Of a stretch of DNA of 64,000 nt, positions 44,197 through 53,488 are shown one piece after another. Below the pieces are notes generated by a model. The model did no database searches and was not told where the DNA came from. It was given only the letters and a program-made list of their open reading frames with translations. The stretch is from positions 62,526 to 126,525 of the forward strand of contig NZ_BMYS01000005.1 of the NCBI RefSeq assembly GCF_014652395.1. The letters run 5' to 3'. The position numbers and the translations under genes are program-made. The stretch's first letter is position 1, and the number at the start of each line of letters is the position of its first letter. This stretch comes from Advenella faeciporci (GTDB taxonomy: Bacteria > Pseudomonadota > Gammaproteobacteria > Burkholderiales > Burkholderiaceae_B).

Positions 44197-45762
44197 ATGA
44201 TTGAACTACTCATGGACCCCGCCGCCTGGATAGGTCTTGCAACGCTTGTCGTTCTGGAAATCGTCCTTGGCATCGACAACCTCATTTTCATCGCCATATT
44301 GGTTGAAAAACTGCCGCCTCACCAGCGGGACAGGGCCCGTGTCATCGGCCTTGGACTGGCGTTACTCATGCGACTGGGCCTGCTTTCAGTCATTTCCTGG
44401 ATCGTCACGCTAACCACCCCCCTGTTCAGTCTCTTCGGACATGGTTTTTCAGGCCGCAGCCTGATATTGCTGGTCGGGGGACTATTCCTGCTTTTCAAGG
44501 CCACCACGGAACTTCACGAACGGCTTGAAGGCGTCTCTCACAAAGGGTCTGCCTCGGGCGGTTATGCCAGCTTTGGCGTCGTTGTCACACAAATTGTGGT
44601 GCTGGATGCCGTTTTTTCCCTGGATGCGGTCATCACGGCTGTTGGCATGGTAGACCAGTTGCCGGTCATGATGGCGGCGGTCATCATCTCCATCGGTGTC
44701 ATGCTGGTCGCTTCCAAGCCGCTGACACGCTTCGTGAACGCACACCCCACCGTTGTCGTGCTGTGCCTGAGCTTCCTGCTCATGATCGGCCTGAGCCTGT
44801 TCGCTGAAGGCCTGGGCTTTCATCTGCCCAAAGGTTATTTGTATGCAGCCATTGGTTTTTCTATCATGATTGAGGCCCTGAATCAAATTGCCCGACGCAA
44901 TATTGTCCGGGAACAGGCCCGTTTCCCCATGCGTGAGCGCACTTCAAAGGCGGTTCTTCGCCTGCTGGGTGGACGCCAGTCACAAGAGGAACACATCGGA
45001 GAGCTGGCCAATACGCCCGAATCCATGCTACCCGCCACCTTTGCACCTGAAGAACGCAGTATGGTCAGTGGTGTGCTGACGCTGGCCGAACGCAACGTGC
45101 GCTCCATCATGACGCACCGCTCCGATATCTCATGGGTGAATCTGGATGAAGATCCTGAAAAAATCCGTAAAAAACTGCTTGAAGTGCCTCATGGTTATTT
45201 CCCGGTCTGCCGCGGCTCGATGGATAATGTTGTTGGGGTGGCCCGCGTGAAAGACCTGCTTGGTGACCTGATCCGAGATGGAAAAATAGATGAAAAAAAC
45301 AGCCTGCGTACCCCGATTTACGTACCGGAGTCCATTACTGCGATCAACCTGATCGAAACCTTGCGTCGGGCCAGCGGACAAATCGTTCTGGTCAGTGACG
45401 AGTTCGGTGAGCTCCTGGGCGTGGTCTCTCCCATTGACATCCTTGAGGCGATTGCCGGTGAGTTTCCCGATGAAGACGAAACCATGGAAATACAGGCCAC
45501 CGGACCAGGACAATGGACAGTGGCGGGCAGTGCAGACCTTCATCAACTGGAGATTGCACTTCAAACAGAAGGACTGGTTAGCGTTGAAGGCGACTACGCG
45601 TCCCTGGGCGGTTATATGATCAGCCGATTTGGTCGCCTGCCCGTGGAGGGCGAAACCCTGATCCATGAGCAGTTTGAGTTACGGGTGGCAAGCATCGAAG
45701 AACAACGCATTGGAACCGTTCATATACGCAGGCTCGAGCATACCGGCCCAATCGAAACCTGA
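44197..45762 (+). CDS. TerC-family integral membrane protein with CBS pair and CorC/HlyC domain
   Basis: The 521-residue protein has a TerC domain of seven membrane helices (about 1-235) with the conserved acidic motif [17 protein letters not shown] and its internal repeat [18 protein letters not shown], then two CBS domains (about 300-425, [14 protein letters not shown] through [16 protein letters not shown]) and a C-terminal CorC/HlyC transporter-associated domain (about 435-515). This YoaE/YegH-like layout is widespread. Related TerC proteins move manganese or load metals onto secreted proteins, so a metal-ion role controlled by nucleotide binding is likely. It is a single gene; the ATG has little ribosome site. 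Confidence 0.9.
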   Translation: MIELLMDPAAWIGLATLVVLEIVLGIDNLIFIAILVEKLPPHQRDRARVIGLGLALLMRLGLLSVISWIVTLTTPLFSLFGHGFSGRSLILLVGGLFLLFKATTELHERLEGVSHKGSASGGYASFGVVVTQIVVLDAVFSLDAVITAVGMVDQLPVMMAAVIISIGVMLVASKPLTRFVNAHPTVVVLCLSFLLMIGLSLFAEGLGFHLPKGYLYAAIGFSIMIEALNQIARRNIVREQARFPMRERTSKAVLRLLGGRQSQEEHIGELANTPESMLPATFAPEERSMVSGVLTLAERNVRSIMTHRSDISWVNLDEDPEKIRKKLLEVPHGYFPVCRGSMDNVVGVARVKDLLGDLIRDGKIDEKNSLRTPIYVPESITAINLIETLRRASGQIVLVSDEFGELLGVVSPIDILEAIAGEFPDEDETMEIQATGPGQWTVAGSADLHQLEIALQTEGLVSVEGDYASLGGYMISRFGRLPVEGETLIHEQFELRVASIEEQRIGTVHIRRLEHTGPIET

Positions 45763-45835
45763 CTGGTTCATGATGGACCAGGGGATTTGGTACCCCAAAA
45801 ACATATTGGGCCCAATAAAGCCGGCCATACAATGG
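45763..45835. terminator. Inverted-repeat-rich convergent terminator zone
   Basis: Between two convergent genes lie three small inverted repeats: CTGGTTC...GGACCAG just after the TerC-family stop, GGGG...CCCC, and a perfect 14-bp palindrome TATTGGGCCCAATA (45804-45817). None has a long U-tract, but together they probably end transcription from both sides. Confidence 0.45.
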
Positions 45836-46423
45836 CTATGCTTTTTTCCTGCCAATAAACTGAATCACCGAAGCCAGTCCGGTATGTAACTGGCCCTCCT
45901 GCACCTCCCGTTCCAACACTCGCAAAAGAACAGGTTCATAATTGGCAAAATCCTGTTCAATCTTGGCCTTGCTCATTAACATATCCAGGTCTTTGGGCCC
46001 CCCGGTCTTGCGGGGCAGCTGCTCTTCGGTATAGGCCTCCAGCAGGAAAATACCGCCCGGCTTCAGGCTTTTTTCCACCAATGGATAAAGCCGTCGCCTG
46101 ATACTGCCAGGCAAGTGGGCAAAAATGGATACAACCGCAGCATAATGATTTTCCTGTGGTTCAAACTCGGCCAGATCAGCCACTTCCGTCTGAATTTTCA
46201 CCCCTTTTTTACCGGCAAGTGCCTGCGCTTTGTCAAGCCCGACATCTGAGCTGTCCACACCAAGCACCTCAAGGCCCAACGAGGCCAGAAAAACGGCATT
46301 CCTGCCCTCTCCTTCTGCCAGCGACAAAACCGGCCCTTTCAACATGGCCGCGTGCTCCGCCAGAAAAGCATTCGGTTCCGTGCCATACATATACTCTTCA
46401 CTGGCATAACGTTCATTCCACAT
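45836..46423 (-). CDS. Class I SAM-dependent methyltransferase
   Basis: The protein starts MWNERYASEEYMYGTEPNAFL, the typical opening of small TehB-like methyltransferases, followed by the SAM-binding GPVLSLAEGEGRNAVFLA and VLGVDSSDVGLDKA. I begin at the ATG at 46423 because GGGAAAG lies just upstream; the open frame to 46495 adds 24 unlikely residues. From this start it is 195 aa. Substrate unknown; members methylate tellurite, thiols or small molecules. It is convergent with the TerC-family gene, which may be a hint at metal or oxyanion stress, but the link is weak. Confidence 0.88.
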   Translation of the reverse strand: MWNERYASEEYMYGTEPNAFLAEHAAMLKGPVLSLAEGEGRNAVFLASLGLEVLGVDSSDVGLDKAQALAGKKGVKIQTEVADLAEFEPQENHYAAVVSIFAHLPGSIRRRLYPLVEKSLKPGGIFLLEAYTEEQLPRKTGGPKDLDMLMSKAKIEQDFANYEPVLLRVLEREVQEGQLHTGLASVIQFIGRKKA

Positions 46424-46552
46424 GGATCTTTCCCTTAATAAGCTAAAAATCTGTATTGACGTAGAGTAACTGAATACAGCTTGGTTCATCGCCATTTTTT
46501 TATTTCGGTAATAACAGCAAGGCTGTCATACCAATGTAATAGGCTGCACATA

Positions 46553-46585
46553 GAATGAAATCGTTTTCTGAAAACGATTTCATTC
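46553..46585. promoter_or_regulatory. 33-bp perfect inverted repeat: LacI-type operator
   Basis: GAATGAAATCGTTTT (46553-46567) and AAAACGATTTCATTC (46571-46585) are exact complements around CTG. The element ends 16 bp before the ATG of a LacI-family repressor gene. LacI proteins bind such palindromes; the centre AACG/CGTT is common in their operators. It also lies in the spacer to the divergent methyltransferase gene. Confidence 0.85.
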
Positions 46586-46601
46586 AATCAACCTGTCAAC
46601 C

Positions 46602-47639
46602 ATGAAGCAACGTAGCGACCGTATTTCCATTCTGGACATTGCCACCCGTGCCGGCGTGTCACCCGCAACCGTTTCACGGGTTTTCAATTCACCCGAACAG
46701 GTCAGTGAAACCACCCGGGAACAAGTTCTGCATGTCGCCCGGGAACATGGCTACCGCCCAAATGCTTCAGCAAGAACCTTACGCACACAACGCAGCCGGG
46801 TTCTGGGAGTGGTGTTGCCAACCCTGAACAACCCCGTCTTCACGGAATGCCTGCAAGGCATTGCGCAAGCGACAGCCACACATGGCTACGCCATCATGCC
46901 GGCCACAACAGAATATAAAGTCAACCACGAAATGGAGGCCGTAGCACAGTTGCAGGCCTTTGGCGTGGATGGCGTGATTCTGGTAGTTTCAGATGCCCAA
47001 TCCTCAAAGGCTCTTGAACGGCTGAAAACCAGCAAAACCCCCTATACGCTGATATACAACCGCCACCCCGATCATCCCTGTGTATCGGTTGAAGGTGAGT
47101 TGGCCGTCCATGAACTGGTCCAGAAAATGGTTCATCTTGGTCACACCCGTATTGCAATGGTGTGCGGACAATTAAAAACTTCTGATCGGGCACAACAACG
47201 TTATGCCGGTTTTGTGTCAGGCATGAGACAGGCAAGACTTGAGGCCGCCGAATTGATAGAGGTTCCCTTTGTGGAAACCGCTATTGAACAAATTTCAGTT
47301 TCCCTGAAAAAGGATAATCGTCCTACCGCCCTGATCTGCTCCAACGACCTGCTGGCCATACGCGCCATTCGTGCCGCACACCAGTGTGGCCTGCGTGTTC
47401 CCCAGGATATCAGCGTAACCGGTTTTGATGGTATACAGCTTGGCCAAGACCTGACGCCCGCCCTGTCCACCATCTCACAACCCAACTACGAAATGGGACG
47501 CCAAAGTGTCCTGTTGCTTGTAAAGGCCATTAATGAAAGCAGAGTTCCCGAATCGCGGGAAAGCCTCACGCTGGCCTGTCAGTTTCAATGGGGTGAATCC
47601 TGCGCGCAGGCCCCTGCTCCACACTGCGCCAATACGTAA
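46602..47639 (+). CDS. LacI-family transcriptional repressor
   Basis: The 345-residue protein has an N-terminal LacI helix-turn-helix (SILDIATRAGVSPATVSRVFNSPEQVSETTREQVL, about 9-43, with the hinge-helix region REHGYRPNASARTL) and a periplasmic-binding-protein-like effector domain (VLGVVLPTLNNPVFTE to the end). It lies 37 bp upstream of the ABC-transporter binding-protein gene in the same direction and directly follows a perfect palindromic operator, so it likely represses itself and the whole transport operon. The inducer is unknown; it is probably not a sugar, given the downstream genes. Confidence 0.92.
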   Translation: MKQRSDRISILDIATRAGVSPATVSRVFNSPEQVSETTREQVLHVAREHGYRPNASARTLRTQRSRVLGVVLPTLNNPVFTECLQGIAQATATHGYAIMPATTEYKVNHEMEAVAQLQAFGVDGVILVVSDAQSSKALERLKTSKTPYTLIYNRHPDHPCVSVEGELAVHELVQKMVHLGHTRIAMVCGQLKTSDRAQQRYAGFVSGMRQARLEAAELIEVPFVETAIEQISVSLKKDNRPTALICSNDLLAIRAIRAAHQCGLRVPQDISVTGFDGIQLGQDLTPALSTISQPNYEMGRQSVLLLVKAINESRVPESRESLTLACQFQWGESCAQAPAPHCANT

Positions 47640-47676
47640 CATACCTGTTAACTTCCCACTCAACTTGGAGATTACG

Positions 47677-48687
47677 ATGTCCAGTCTTTTAAAACGTTTC
47701 GCACAAGCCAGCGTACTTGCGCTTGGATTTACGGCTTCTGCGGCATCAGCACAAACCGCCATCTGTTACAACTGCCCGACAGAATGGGCCGATTGGGGTA
47801 CCCAGCTCAAGGTCATCAAGGAAAAAACCGGCATTGCCATTCCGCCTGACAACAAAAACTCCGGGCAATCACTGGCACAACTGGTGGCAGAAAAATCCAA
47901 TCCGGTTGCCGATATCACCTATCTGGGCATTTCATTTGCCGTACAGGCGCAAAAAGAAGGCGTGCTGGACACTTACAAGCCGCTCAACTGGGAAGACATC
48001 CCGTCAGACCTGAAAGACCCTGATGGCCACTGGTTTACCACCCATTCCGGCACCATGGGCTTCATGGTCAATGTGGATGCCTTGGATGGCAAACCCATTC
48101 CCCAGTCATGGCAAGATCTGCTCAAACCCGAATACAAGGGTCTGGTTGGCTATCTTGACCCCTCTTCCGCTTTTGTCGGTTATGTCGGTGCGGTCGCTGT
48201 CAACGAAGCACTGGGCGGTTCACTGGAAGATTTCTCGCCTGGCATCAATTACTTCAAATCCCTGCAAGCCAATGAACCCATTGTTCCCAAGCAGACATCC
48301 TATGCGCGCCTGCTTTCCGGTGAAATCGGCATTCTTCTGGATTATGACTTCAATGCCTACCGCGCAAAATACAAAGACCAGGCCAATGTGGAATTTGTGA
48401 TTCCCGCAGAAGGCACGGTTGCCGTTCCCTACGTCATGGGCCTGGTTGCCAATGCACCGCATGCCGACAACGGACGCAAGGCCCTTGATTTTGTCATGTC
48501 CGACGAAGGCCAGGCCATCTGGGCCCGTGCTTTCCTTCGCCCGGTACGTGCGCAAGCGATGCCCAAAGATGTGGAAGCCAAGTTTCTGCCCGCCGCCGAC
48601 TATTCCCGCGTCAAAGCCATTGACTATGGCCGCATGGCCGACGTGCAGCGCGATTTTTCCGACCGCTACATGAAAGAAGTGCGTTAA
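47677..48687 (+). CDS. ABC transporter periplasmic binding protein (2-aminoethylphosphonate/iron/polyamine type)
   Basis: From the ATG at 47677 (TTGGAG upstream) the 336-residue protein has a signal peptide (ASVLALGFTASAASA) and a type II binding-protein fold: VIKEKTGIAIPPDNKNSGQSLAQL, GHWFTTHSGTMGFMVNVDAL, LLKPEYKGLVGYLDPSSAFVG, and VIPAEGTVAVPYVMGLV. This group includes binding proteins for ferric iron, thiamine, spermidine and 2-aminoethylphosphonate. The operon carries a phosphodiesterase and a PhnZ-like oxygenase, so an organophosphorus ligand is the best guess. Earlier in-frame starts at 47533 run through the LacI gene and are rejected. Confidence 0.9.
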   Translation: MSSLLKRFAQASVLALGFTASAASAQTAICYNCPTEWADWGTQLKVIKEKTGIAIPPDNKNSGQSLAQLVAEKSNPVADITYLGISFAVQAQKEGVLDTYKPLNWEDIPSDLKDPDGHWFTTHSGTMGFMVNVDALDGKPIPQSWQDLLKPEYKGLVGYLDPSSAFVGYVGAVAVNEALGGSLEDFSPGINYFKSLQANEPIVPKQTSYARLLSGEIGILLDYDFNAYRAKYKDQANVEFVIPAEGTVAVPYVMGLVANAPHADNGRKALDFVMSDEGQAIWARAFLRPVRAQAMPKDVEAKFLPAADYSRVKAIDYGRMADVQRDFSDRYMKEVR

Positions 48688-48729
48688 TAACACAAACATG
48701 AATAACCATATATCGACATAAGGGATGAA

Positions 48730-49302
48730 ATGAACCGGGAAACCACACTGCCAGGCCACGAGCCAGCTTCAAGGCACCACAATCCTTTACTGCTTGCCTG
48801 CCTTGCGCCCGCTACGGCATTCTTTACCGCATTCTGGTTATTGCCGGCAGTACTGCTGGTGGCATTGCCTGCAGAAAAAGGATGGCAGACTTATTTCCTG
48901 GTGTTAACCGATTCACGATATATGTGGAGCATGATCAATACCACGCTGTTGTCACTGGTCACCACGATAACCACCCTGCTGGTTGGTGGCGCAGTGGGCA
49001 TTTATCTGGCACGCCGGCGCTTTGCCGGCCGCCAGGTACTGCTTTCCCTGTTAACGGCCCCCCTGGCCTTTCCCGGGGTCATTATTGGTTTCTTCATTAT
49101 TTTACTGGGCGCATCGCGATGGGACATTACCCGAGACGTCTGGTTGCCACAGCTGGCACCCACCACGGTAGCCTGCGGCGCAATTGTCTTTGCCACCGCC
49201 ATGGGTGCAATCCGTATTGCTGGCTTTGGCATGTGTTGCCTGTACGCTGGTGCTCGGCGTGCCCTGTGCTTATGCCCTGGCACGCAGCCAATCACGCTTT
49301 AG
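48730..49302 (+). pseudogene. ABC transporter permease 1, internally deleted and frameshifted
   Basis: The frame begins normally (AAGGGATGAA before the ATG; LLACLAPATAFFTAFWLLPAVLL; SMINTTLLSLVTTITTLLVGG; LTAPLAFPGVIIGFFIILLG) but then jumps directly to ASRWDITRDVWLPQLAPTTVACGAIVFATAMGA, the EAA-loop region that should come some 60-70 residues later. After that, the reading frame breaks into FGMCCLYAGARRALCLC, which is the out-of-frame start of permease 2. A normal permease of this type is about 280 residues with six helices; this has about 170 meaningful residues. It is probably non-functional unless the assembly is wrong. Confidence 0.7.
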
Positions 49303-49816
49303 CCGTGCCTTTGAGGAAACCCTGATGCTGCCTGTAGCCATACCTGGTCTGGCAACTGCACTGGCACTCATTCTTGCCTATGGCAACGTCAATTTTCTGC
49401 GCCAAAGCTATGGTTTTATCCTGATAGGACATATCCTGTTTACCCTGCCCTTCATGGTTAGAACCGTCTGTTCGGCGTTCCAGCGACCCGACCTGCTGGC
49501 CATTGAAGAAGCTGCCCGTACGCTGGGGGCTTCATTCACCCAGCGCTTTCTGGGTGTACTGGTACCCGCCATCTTTCCATCCATTCTGGCCGGCATACTC
49601 ATGGTCTTCACCCTCTCGATTGGCGAGTTTAACCTCACATGGATGTTGCACACACCCCTGACAAGAACCCTTCCAGTGGGCCTGGCAGACAGTTATGCGT
49701 CGATGAGAATTGAAGTGGGCTCGGCCTACACGCTTATTTTCATCCTGGTCATCCTGCCTATCCTCTGGGTGCTGCAAGGCGTTGCAAACTGGGTCCAAAA
49801 TCGCTACGGCAACTGA
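49184..49816 (+). pseudogene. ABC transporter permease 2, 5'-truncated by fusion with permease 1
   Basis: From about 49210 the sequence encodes a good C-terminal two-thirds of a second permease (VLLALACVACTLVLGVPCAYALARSQ; LPVAIPGLATALALILAYG; the EAA motif AIEEAARTLGASFTQRFLGVLVP; GEFNLTWMLHTPLTRTLPVGL). Its N-terminal helix and start codon are missing, and only a TTG inside the permease 1 frame is available. It overlaps the broken first permease in another frame. The two genes appear to have been joined by a deletion of several hundred bases. The downstream ATPase gene keeps its own ribosome site (CGGAG). Confidence 0.7.
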
Positions 49817-49866
49817 AGCCATTGACTGTCCGCCACACTGAAAGCCGGCACCAACCGGAGAATTAA

Positions 49867-50922
49867 ATGAATATTGAAAAAACCCGTATTGACATTATTG
49901 ACTGCGCCAAAACCTACCCTGACGGCACACGGGGCCTAAAACCGGTCAACCTGACTATCAACCCGGGCGAAGTCATCGCCTTGCTGGGGCCATCAGGTTG
50001 TGGCAAGACAACATTACTGCGCCTGCTGGCCGGACTGGAAACCGCCAATAGTGGCAGTAAAATCCTGTTTGCCAACCGTGACGTTACCCAATTGCCGGTT
50101 GAAAAACGTGACATTGGCATGGTATTCCAAAGCTATGCCCTATTTCCCCAAATGTCAGTGGAAACCAATATCGCCTATGGCCTAAGAGTTCGGGGTGTGC
50201 CAGCAGATGTGCAGCGCCAGACTGTAGGGGAACTGATTGATCTGGTTCACCTGAATGGTCTGGAAAAAAAACGTCCCAGTGAATTGTCAGGTGGCCAGCG
50301 CCAGCGGGTGGCCCTGGCACGAGCTGTCGCAGTCAAGCCGCAAGTCCTGTTGCTGGACGAACCCCTGGCAGCCCTGGACGCCAAGCTAAAGGAATCGCTG
50401 CGTGATGAGCTGGCCGATTTGCTGCGCAGACTGGGCATTACCGCCGTACATGTTACCCACGACCAGCAGGAAGCCTTGGCTATTGCCGATCGCCTGGCCA
50501 TTATGTGTGCCGGTGAAATCATCCAGGTTGGTGATGGGGAATCATTGTATCGCAAACAGGCACATCCTTTTGTGGCGCAATTCCTGGGCCGGGTCAACCG
50601 GATTGAACGTGATGAAAACGCCATCATTCACGGACTGATTTCATTTGGTGATGTGGCGCTTTCCTGCCCCGATCATTTAAAATCACAAACTGCCGTGTTG
50701 CTGCGCCCTGAAGATGTCAAACTTGTCCCTGCCATTGAAGGCCTGCCACAGGTCACCATAGAGCGACGGGCATTCCTGGGCGATCGGATACAGTTGCAAT
50801 TGAAAACCCATAATCAACAGGTTTTAATGGCAGAACAGCCTGGCGATACCGTTTTCAGGGTTGGTGAAACCCTCAGTCTTCATATCGATACCATCCGTCT
50901 CATGCCTGCCAATAACCATTAA
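49867..50922 (+). CDS. ABC transporter ATP-binding protein (PotA/FbpC-like)
   Basis: A 351-residue ATPase with Walker A GPSGCGKTT, Q-loop VFQSYALFPQMSV, signature LSGGQRQRVALARA, Walker B VLLLDEPLAALD, and switch histidine VTHDQQEA, followed by a C-terminal TOBE-like region (AVLLRPEDVKL; FLGDRIQLQLKTH). All catalytic motifs are intact although the permease genes upstream are broken. It should energise uptake of the binding protein's ligand; whether a working permease partner exists elsewhere is unknown. Confidence 0.93.
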   Translation: MNIEKTRIDIIDCAKTYPDGTRGLKPVNLTINPGEVIALLGPSGCGKTTLLRLLAGLETANSGSKILFANRDVTQLPVEKRDIGMVFQSYALFPQMSVETNIAYGLRVRGVPADVQRQTVGELIDLVHLNGLEKKRPSELSGGQRQRVALARAVAVKPQVLLLDEPLAALDAKLKESLRDELADLLRRLGITAVHVTHDQQEALAIADRLAIMCAGEIIQVGDGESLYRKQAHPFVAQFLGRVNRIERDENAIIHGLISFGDVALSCPDHLKSQTAVLLRPEDVKLVPAIEGLPQVTIERRAFLGDRIQLQLKTHNQQVLMAEQPGDTVFRVGETLSLHIDTIRLMPANNH

Positions 50923-50936
50923 ACAAACGTTAAACC

Positions 50937-51761
50937 ATGACAATCATTGCCCAACTGACCGACCTTCATATTCGCGAACCCCAAAAGCTGGCTTACGGCC
51001 GTCTGGACACCGCCCCTTACCTGCGCACCTGTGTTGAGTCGGTACTGGCATTGCGCCAGCAGCCTGATGCGGTTGTACTGACCGGTGACCTGACCGATTT
51101 CGGCCGCCCGGCTGAATACGCCCATTTGCGTGCCCTGCTTGCGCCCCTGGACATGCCTGTCTATTTTCTGCCCGGCAACCACGACGACAGGCAGAACCTG
51201 CGTGCCGCTTTTCCCGAACATGACTACATGCAAAACGGCGAATTTATCCAGTACGCAGTGGATATTGGTGAACTGCGCCTGGTTGCGCTTGACACCGTTA
51301 TCCCGCAGCAAAGCGGGGGAGAACTGTGCAAGGCACGACTGCAATGGTTACAAGAAACTTTGGAAGCCAGTGAAGGCCAACCGGTTGTCATTGCCATGCA
51401 TCACCCGCCCTTCCGGACACTGATCGGACATATGGATAAAATTGGATTACAAACCGGGTCAAACGAGCTGGCAGCGATAGTATCGCAATACAACAACATC
51501 GAACGCATCATTTGCGGCCACCTGCATCGCGTTATTGATGTACGCTTTGGTGGAACAATAGCCTCTACGGCCCCTGCGCCCGCTCATCAGGTCACCCTGG
51601 ATCTGGATGACAATGCCGAATCCACCTGGATACTAGAGCCCCCGGGATTCCGTTTACATGCCTGGGATGCACAAAACAGGGTCTTGGTATCACACTTGGC
51701 CGCATCCGGAAAGTTTGAAGGGCCCTATCTGTTTCATGAAGACGGAGTATTAATCGATTGA
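50937..51761 (+). CDS. Metallophosphoesterase, GpdQ/CpdA-like phosphodiesterase
   Basis: A 274-residue class III cyclic-nucleotide-type phosphodiesterase with all metal-binding motifs in order: QLTDLHI (D-x-H), VVLTGDLTD (GD), FLPGNHDD (GNHD), VIAMHHPP (H) and IICGHLHR (GHxH). GpdQ-type enzymes hydrolyse glycerophosphodiesters and other phosphodiesters; CpdA acts on cAMP. It is 14 bp after the ATPase gene, inside the LacI-controlled transport operon, so it probably cleaves the imported organophosphorus compound in the cytoplasm. The substrate is not determined by sequence. Confidence 0.9.
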   Translation: MTIIAQLTDLHIREPQKLAYGRLDTAPYLRTCVESVLALRQQPDAVVLTGDLTDFGRPAEYAHLRALLAPLDMPVYFLPGNHDDRQNLRAAFPEHDYMQNGEFIQYAVDIGELRLVALDTVIPQQSGGELCKARLQWLQETLEASEGQPVVIAMHHPPFRTLIGHMDKIGLQTGSNELAAIVSQYNNIERIICGHLHRVIDVRFGGTIASTAPAPAHQVTLDLDDNAESTWILEPPGFRLHAWDAQNRVLVSHLAASGKFEGPYLFHEDGVLID

Positions 51762-51871
51762 TAACCTTTCATGCCATTTTTGTCAGGCCTGCCAATGAAG
51801 CTCAGGCTGTCATGCTATCGTAACCGACCAAGGCTAGGCTTCATCCTTTTAACCATAAACAGCTACCTGAC

Positions 51872-52441
51872 ATGAACCTTTCTCTTGATGATATTCAATC
51901 CCTGTTTGAAAAACACGGTGCCTCGCTTTACGGTGGCGAAGCCGTTACCCAACTGGAACATGCCTTGCAAACAGCGGCATTGGCTGAATCGGAAGGGGCA
52001 CCCCATTCCCTGATTGCCGCTGCCCTTTTACATGACCTGGGCCATATCATTCAGGCACAGCAGGAAAGCACCGGGCCTGACCAGGAAACAGACCACCGTC
52101 ACCAGGTGTTTGTCCTTCCATTTCTGCAGGAAAGCCTGCCTGCGGCCGTACTTGAACCCATCCGCATGCATGTCGATGCAAAACGCTGTCTGTGCGCTAT
52201 TGATGAGACCTATTTTTCCACTCTGTCACCAGCATCAGTGCACAGTCTTGAATTGCAGGGCGGGATATTCAGTGAAGACCAGGTTGAAACATTCATGCAA
52301 CAACCCTATGCCGTTGATGCCATACGGTTGCGCCGCTGGGATGATTTGGCCAAAGTGCCTGGACAACCCACGCCTGACCTTGCTCATTTTCTGACCATTG
52401 TAGCCAACATTCAGGAAATACACACCCTGGAAAAACAGTGA
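51872..52441 (+). CDS. PhnZ/TmpB-like HD-domain mixed-valent di-iron oxygenase (phosphonate-associated)
   Basis: The 189-residue HD-domain protein keeps the whole set of residues I remember from PhnZ, offset by four: Y20 and E23 (YGGE), H30, H54-D55 and H58 (LLHDLGH), H77, H100, K104 and D157. PhnZ opens the C-P bond of (R)-2-amino-1-hydroxyethylphosphonate, giving glycine and phosphate; TmpB acts on the trimethylated analogue. The Tyr/Glu pair distinguishes these oxygenases from ordinary HD hydrolases. It follows the phosphodiesterase gene by 110 bp. The partner hydroxylase (PhnY/TmpA) that would form the substrate is not in the window. Confidence 0.8.
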   Translation: MNLSLDDIQSLFEKHGASLYGGEAVTQLEHALQTAALAESEGAPHSLIAAALLHDLGHIIQAQQESTGPDQETDHRHQVFVLPFLQESLPAAVLEPIRMHVDAKRCLCAIDETYFSTLSPASVHSLELQGGIFSEDQVETFMQQPYAVDAIRLRRWDDLAKVPGQPTPDLAHFLTIVANIQEIHTLEKQ

Positions 52442-52609
52442 TATTGCCCGCCCAGGCAGTCATTGTTCCCTTGGTGAAACAATGTGACCCATTTTGCCGG
52501 TTTTTCAGTACCGGTGTCTTGTGTATAGTGGAATAATACGATTAATCCCCCCATTTCCGGTATTGCAAGCAGCATGCTGCAGATGAAGCATACCGGCAAG
52601 GAGCAAAAC

Positions 52610-53485
52610 ATGAACACCAGCCACAGCACCGTTACCCACCCTCGTGGGGTAGAGCATATTATTGCCGGCCAGCCCACCTCTGATGGTGCGGGCGTTAAAC
52701 TGACCCGGGTTCTAACCCAAAACCTGCAACGCCGCCTTGACCCATTCCTGATGCTGGACAACTTTGGCAGCGATAAGGCCGATGACTACATTGCCGGTTT
52801 CCCAGACCATCCTCACCGTGGTTTTGAAACCATTACCTATATGATTGCCGGGCGCATGAAACACCGTGACAGCGCCGGAAACGAAGGCTTGCTGGAGAAT
52901 GGCGGCGTTCAATGGATGGTAGCGGGCAAAGGCGTCATCCACTCTGAAATCCCTCAACAGGAAGAAGGTCTCATGGAAGGCTTTCAACTTTGGCTAAACC
53001 TGCCTGCCCGGGACAAGATGATCCAACCCTGGTACAAAGATATTAAAGCCGGAGAACTGCCCAAATTCAGGTCGCCGGAAGGTGTTGACGTAACCGTGAT
53101 TTCCGGCAGCAGCCATGGTGTCGCCGGTGCGGTCACCCGTGAAGTAACCGAGCCGCTTTATCTTGACCTGAATATGCCGGCCGGCAGCCGTTTCGTGCAA
53201 CCCCTGCCCGCCACTCACAATGCCTTTGTCTATGTTTACCGTGGTGAAGTGTCGATTGAAGGAAAAGCTGTGCCGGTACAGCGCATGGCAATCCTTGAAA
53301 ATCAGGCTCAGGCCGATGGGGTAGTGATTCAAGCCAGTGCCGATGCCCGGGTACTGCTAATTTCAGGCCAGCCACTGAATGAACCCATTGCCCAGTATGG
53401 GCCTTTTGTCATGAATACCCAGGAAGAGCTTTATCAGGCCCTGCAGGATTTTCGTGACGGCAATTTTGGCGAAACGGTACCCTAA
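52610..53485 (+). CDS. Pirin-family protein
   Basis: The 291-residue bicupin protein shows the pirin signature: DPFLMLDNFGS, then FPDHPHRGFETITYMIAGRMKHRDSAGNEG, and GGVQWMVAGKGVIHSEIPQ, with metal-binding His residues in HPHRGFET and the later HSE motif. I start at the ATG at 52610 (AAGGAG nine bases upstream); an in-frame ATG at 52574 adds twelve residues with no ribosome site. Pirins include quercetinases and redox-sensing regulators; the precise role is unknown. The gene is followed by a nested inverted repeat and the ftsH gene. Confidence 0.92.
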   Translation: MNTSHSTVTHPRGVEHIIAGQPTSDGAGVKLTRVLTQNLQRRLDPFLMLDNFGSDKADDYIAGFPDHPHRGFETITYMIAGRMKHRDSAGNEGLLENGGVQWMVAGKGVIHSEIPQQEEGLMEGFQLWLNLPARDKMIQPWYKDIKAGELPKFRSPEGVDVTVISGSSHGVAGAVTREVTEPLYLDLNMPAGSRFVQPLPATHNAFVYVYRGEVSIEGKAVPVQRMAILENQAQADGVVIQASADARVLLISGQPLNEPIAQYGPFVMNTQEELYQALQDFRDGNFGETVP

Positions 53486-53488
53486 GAC

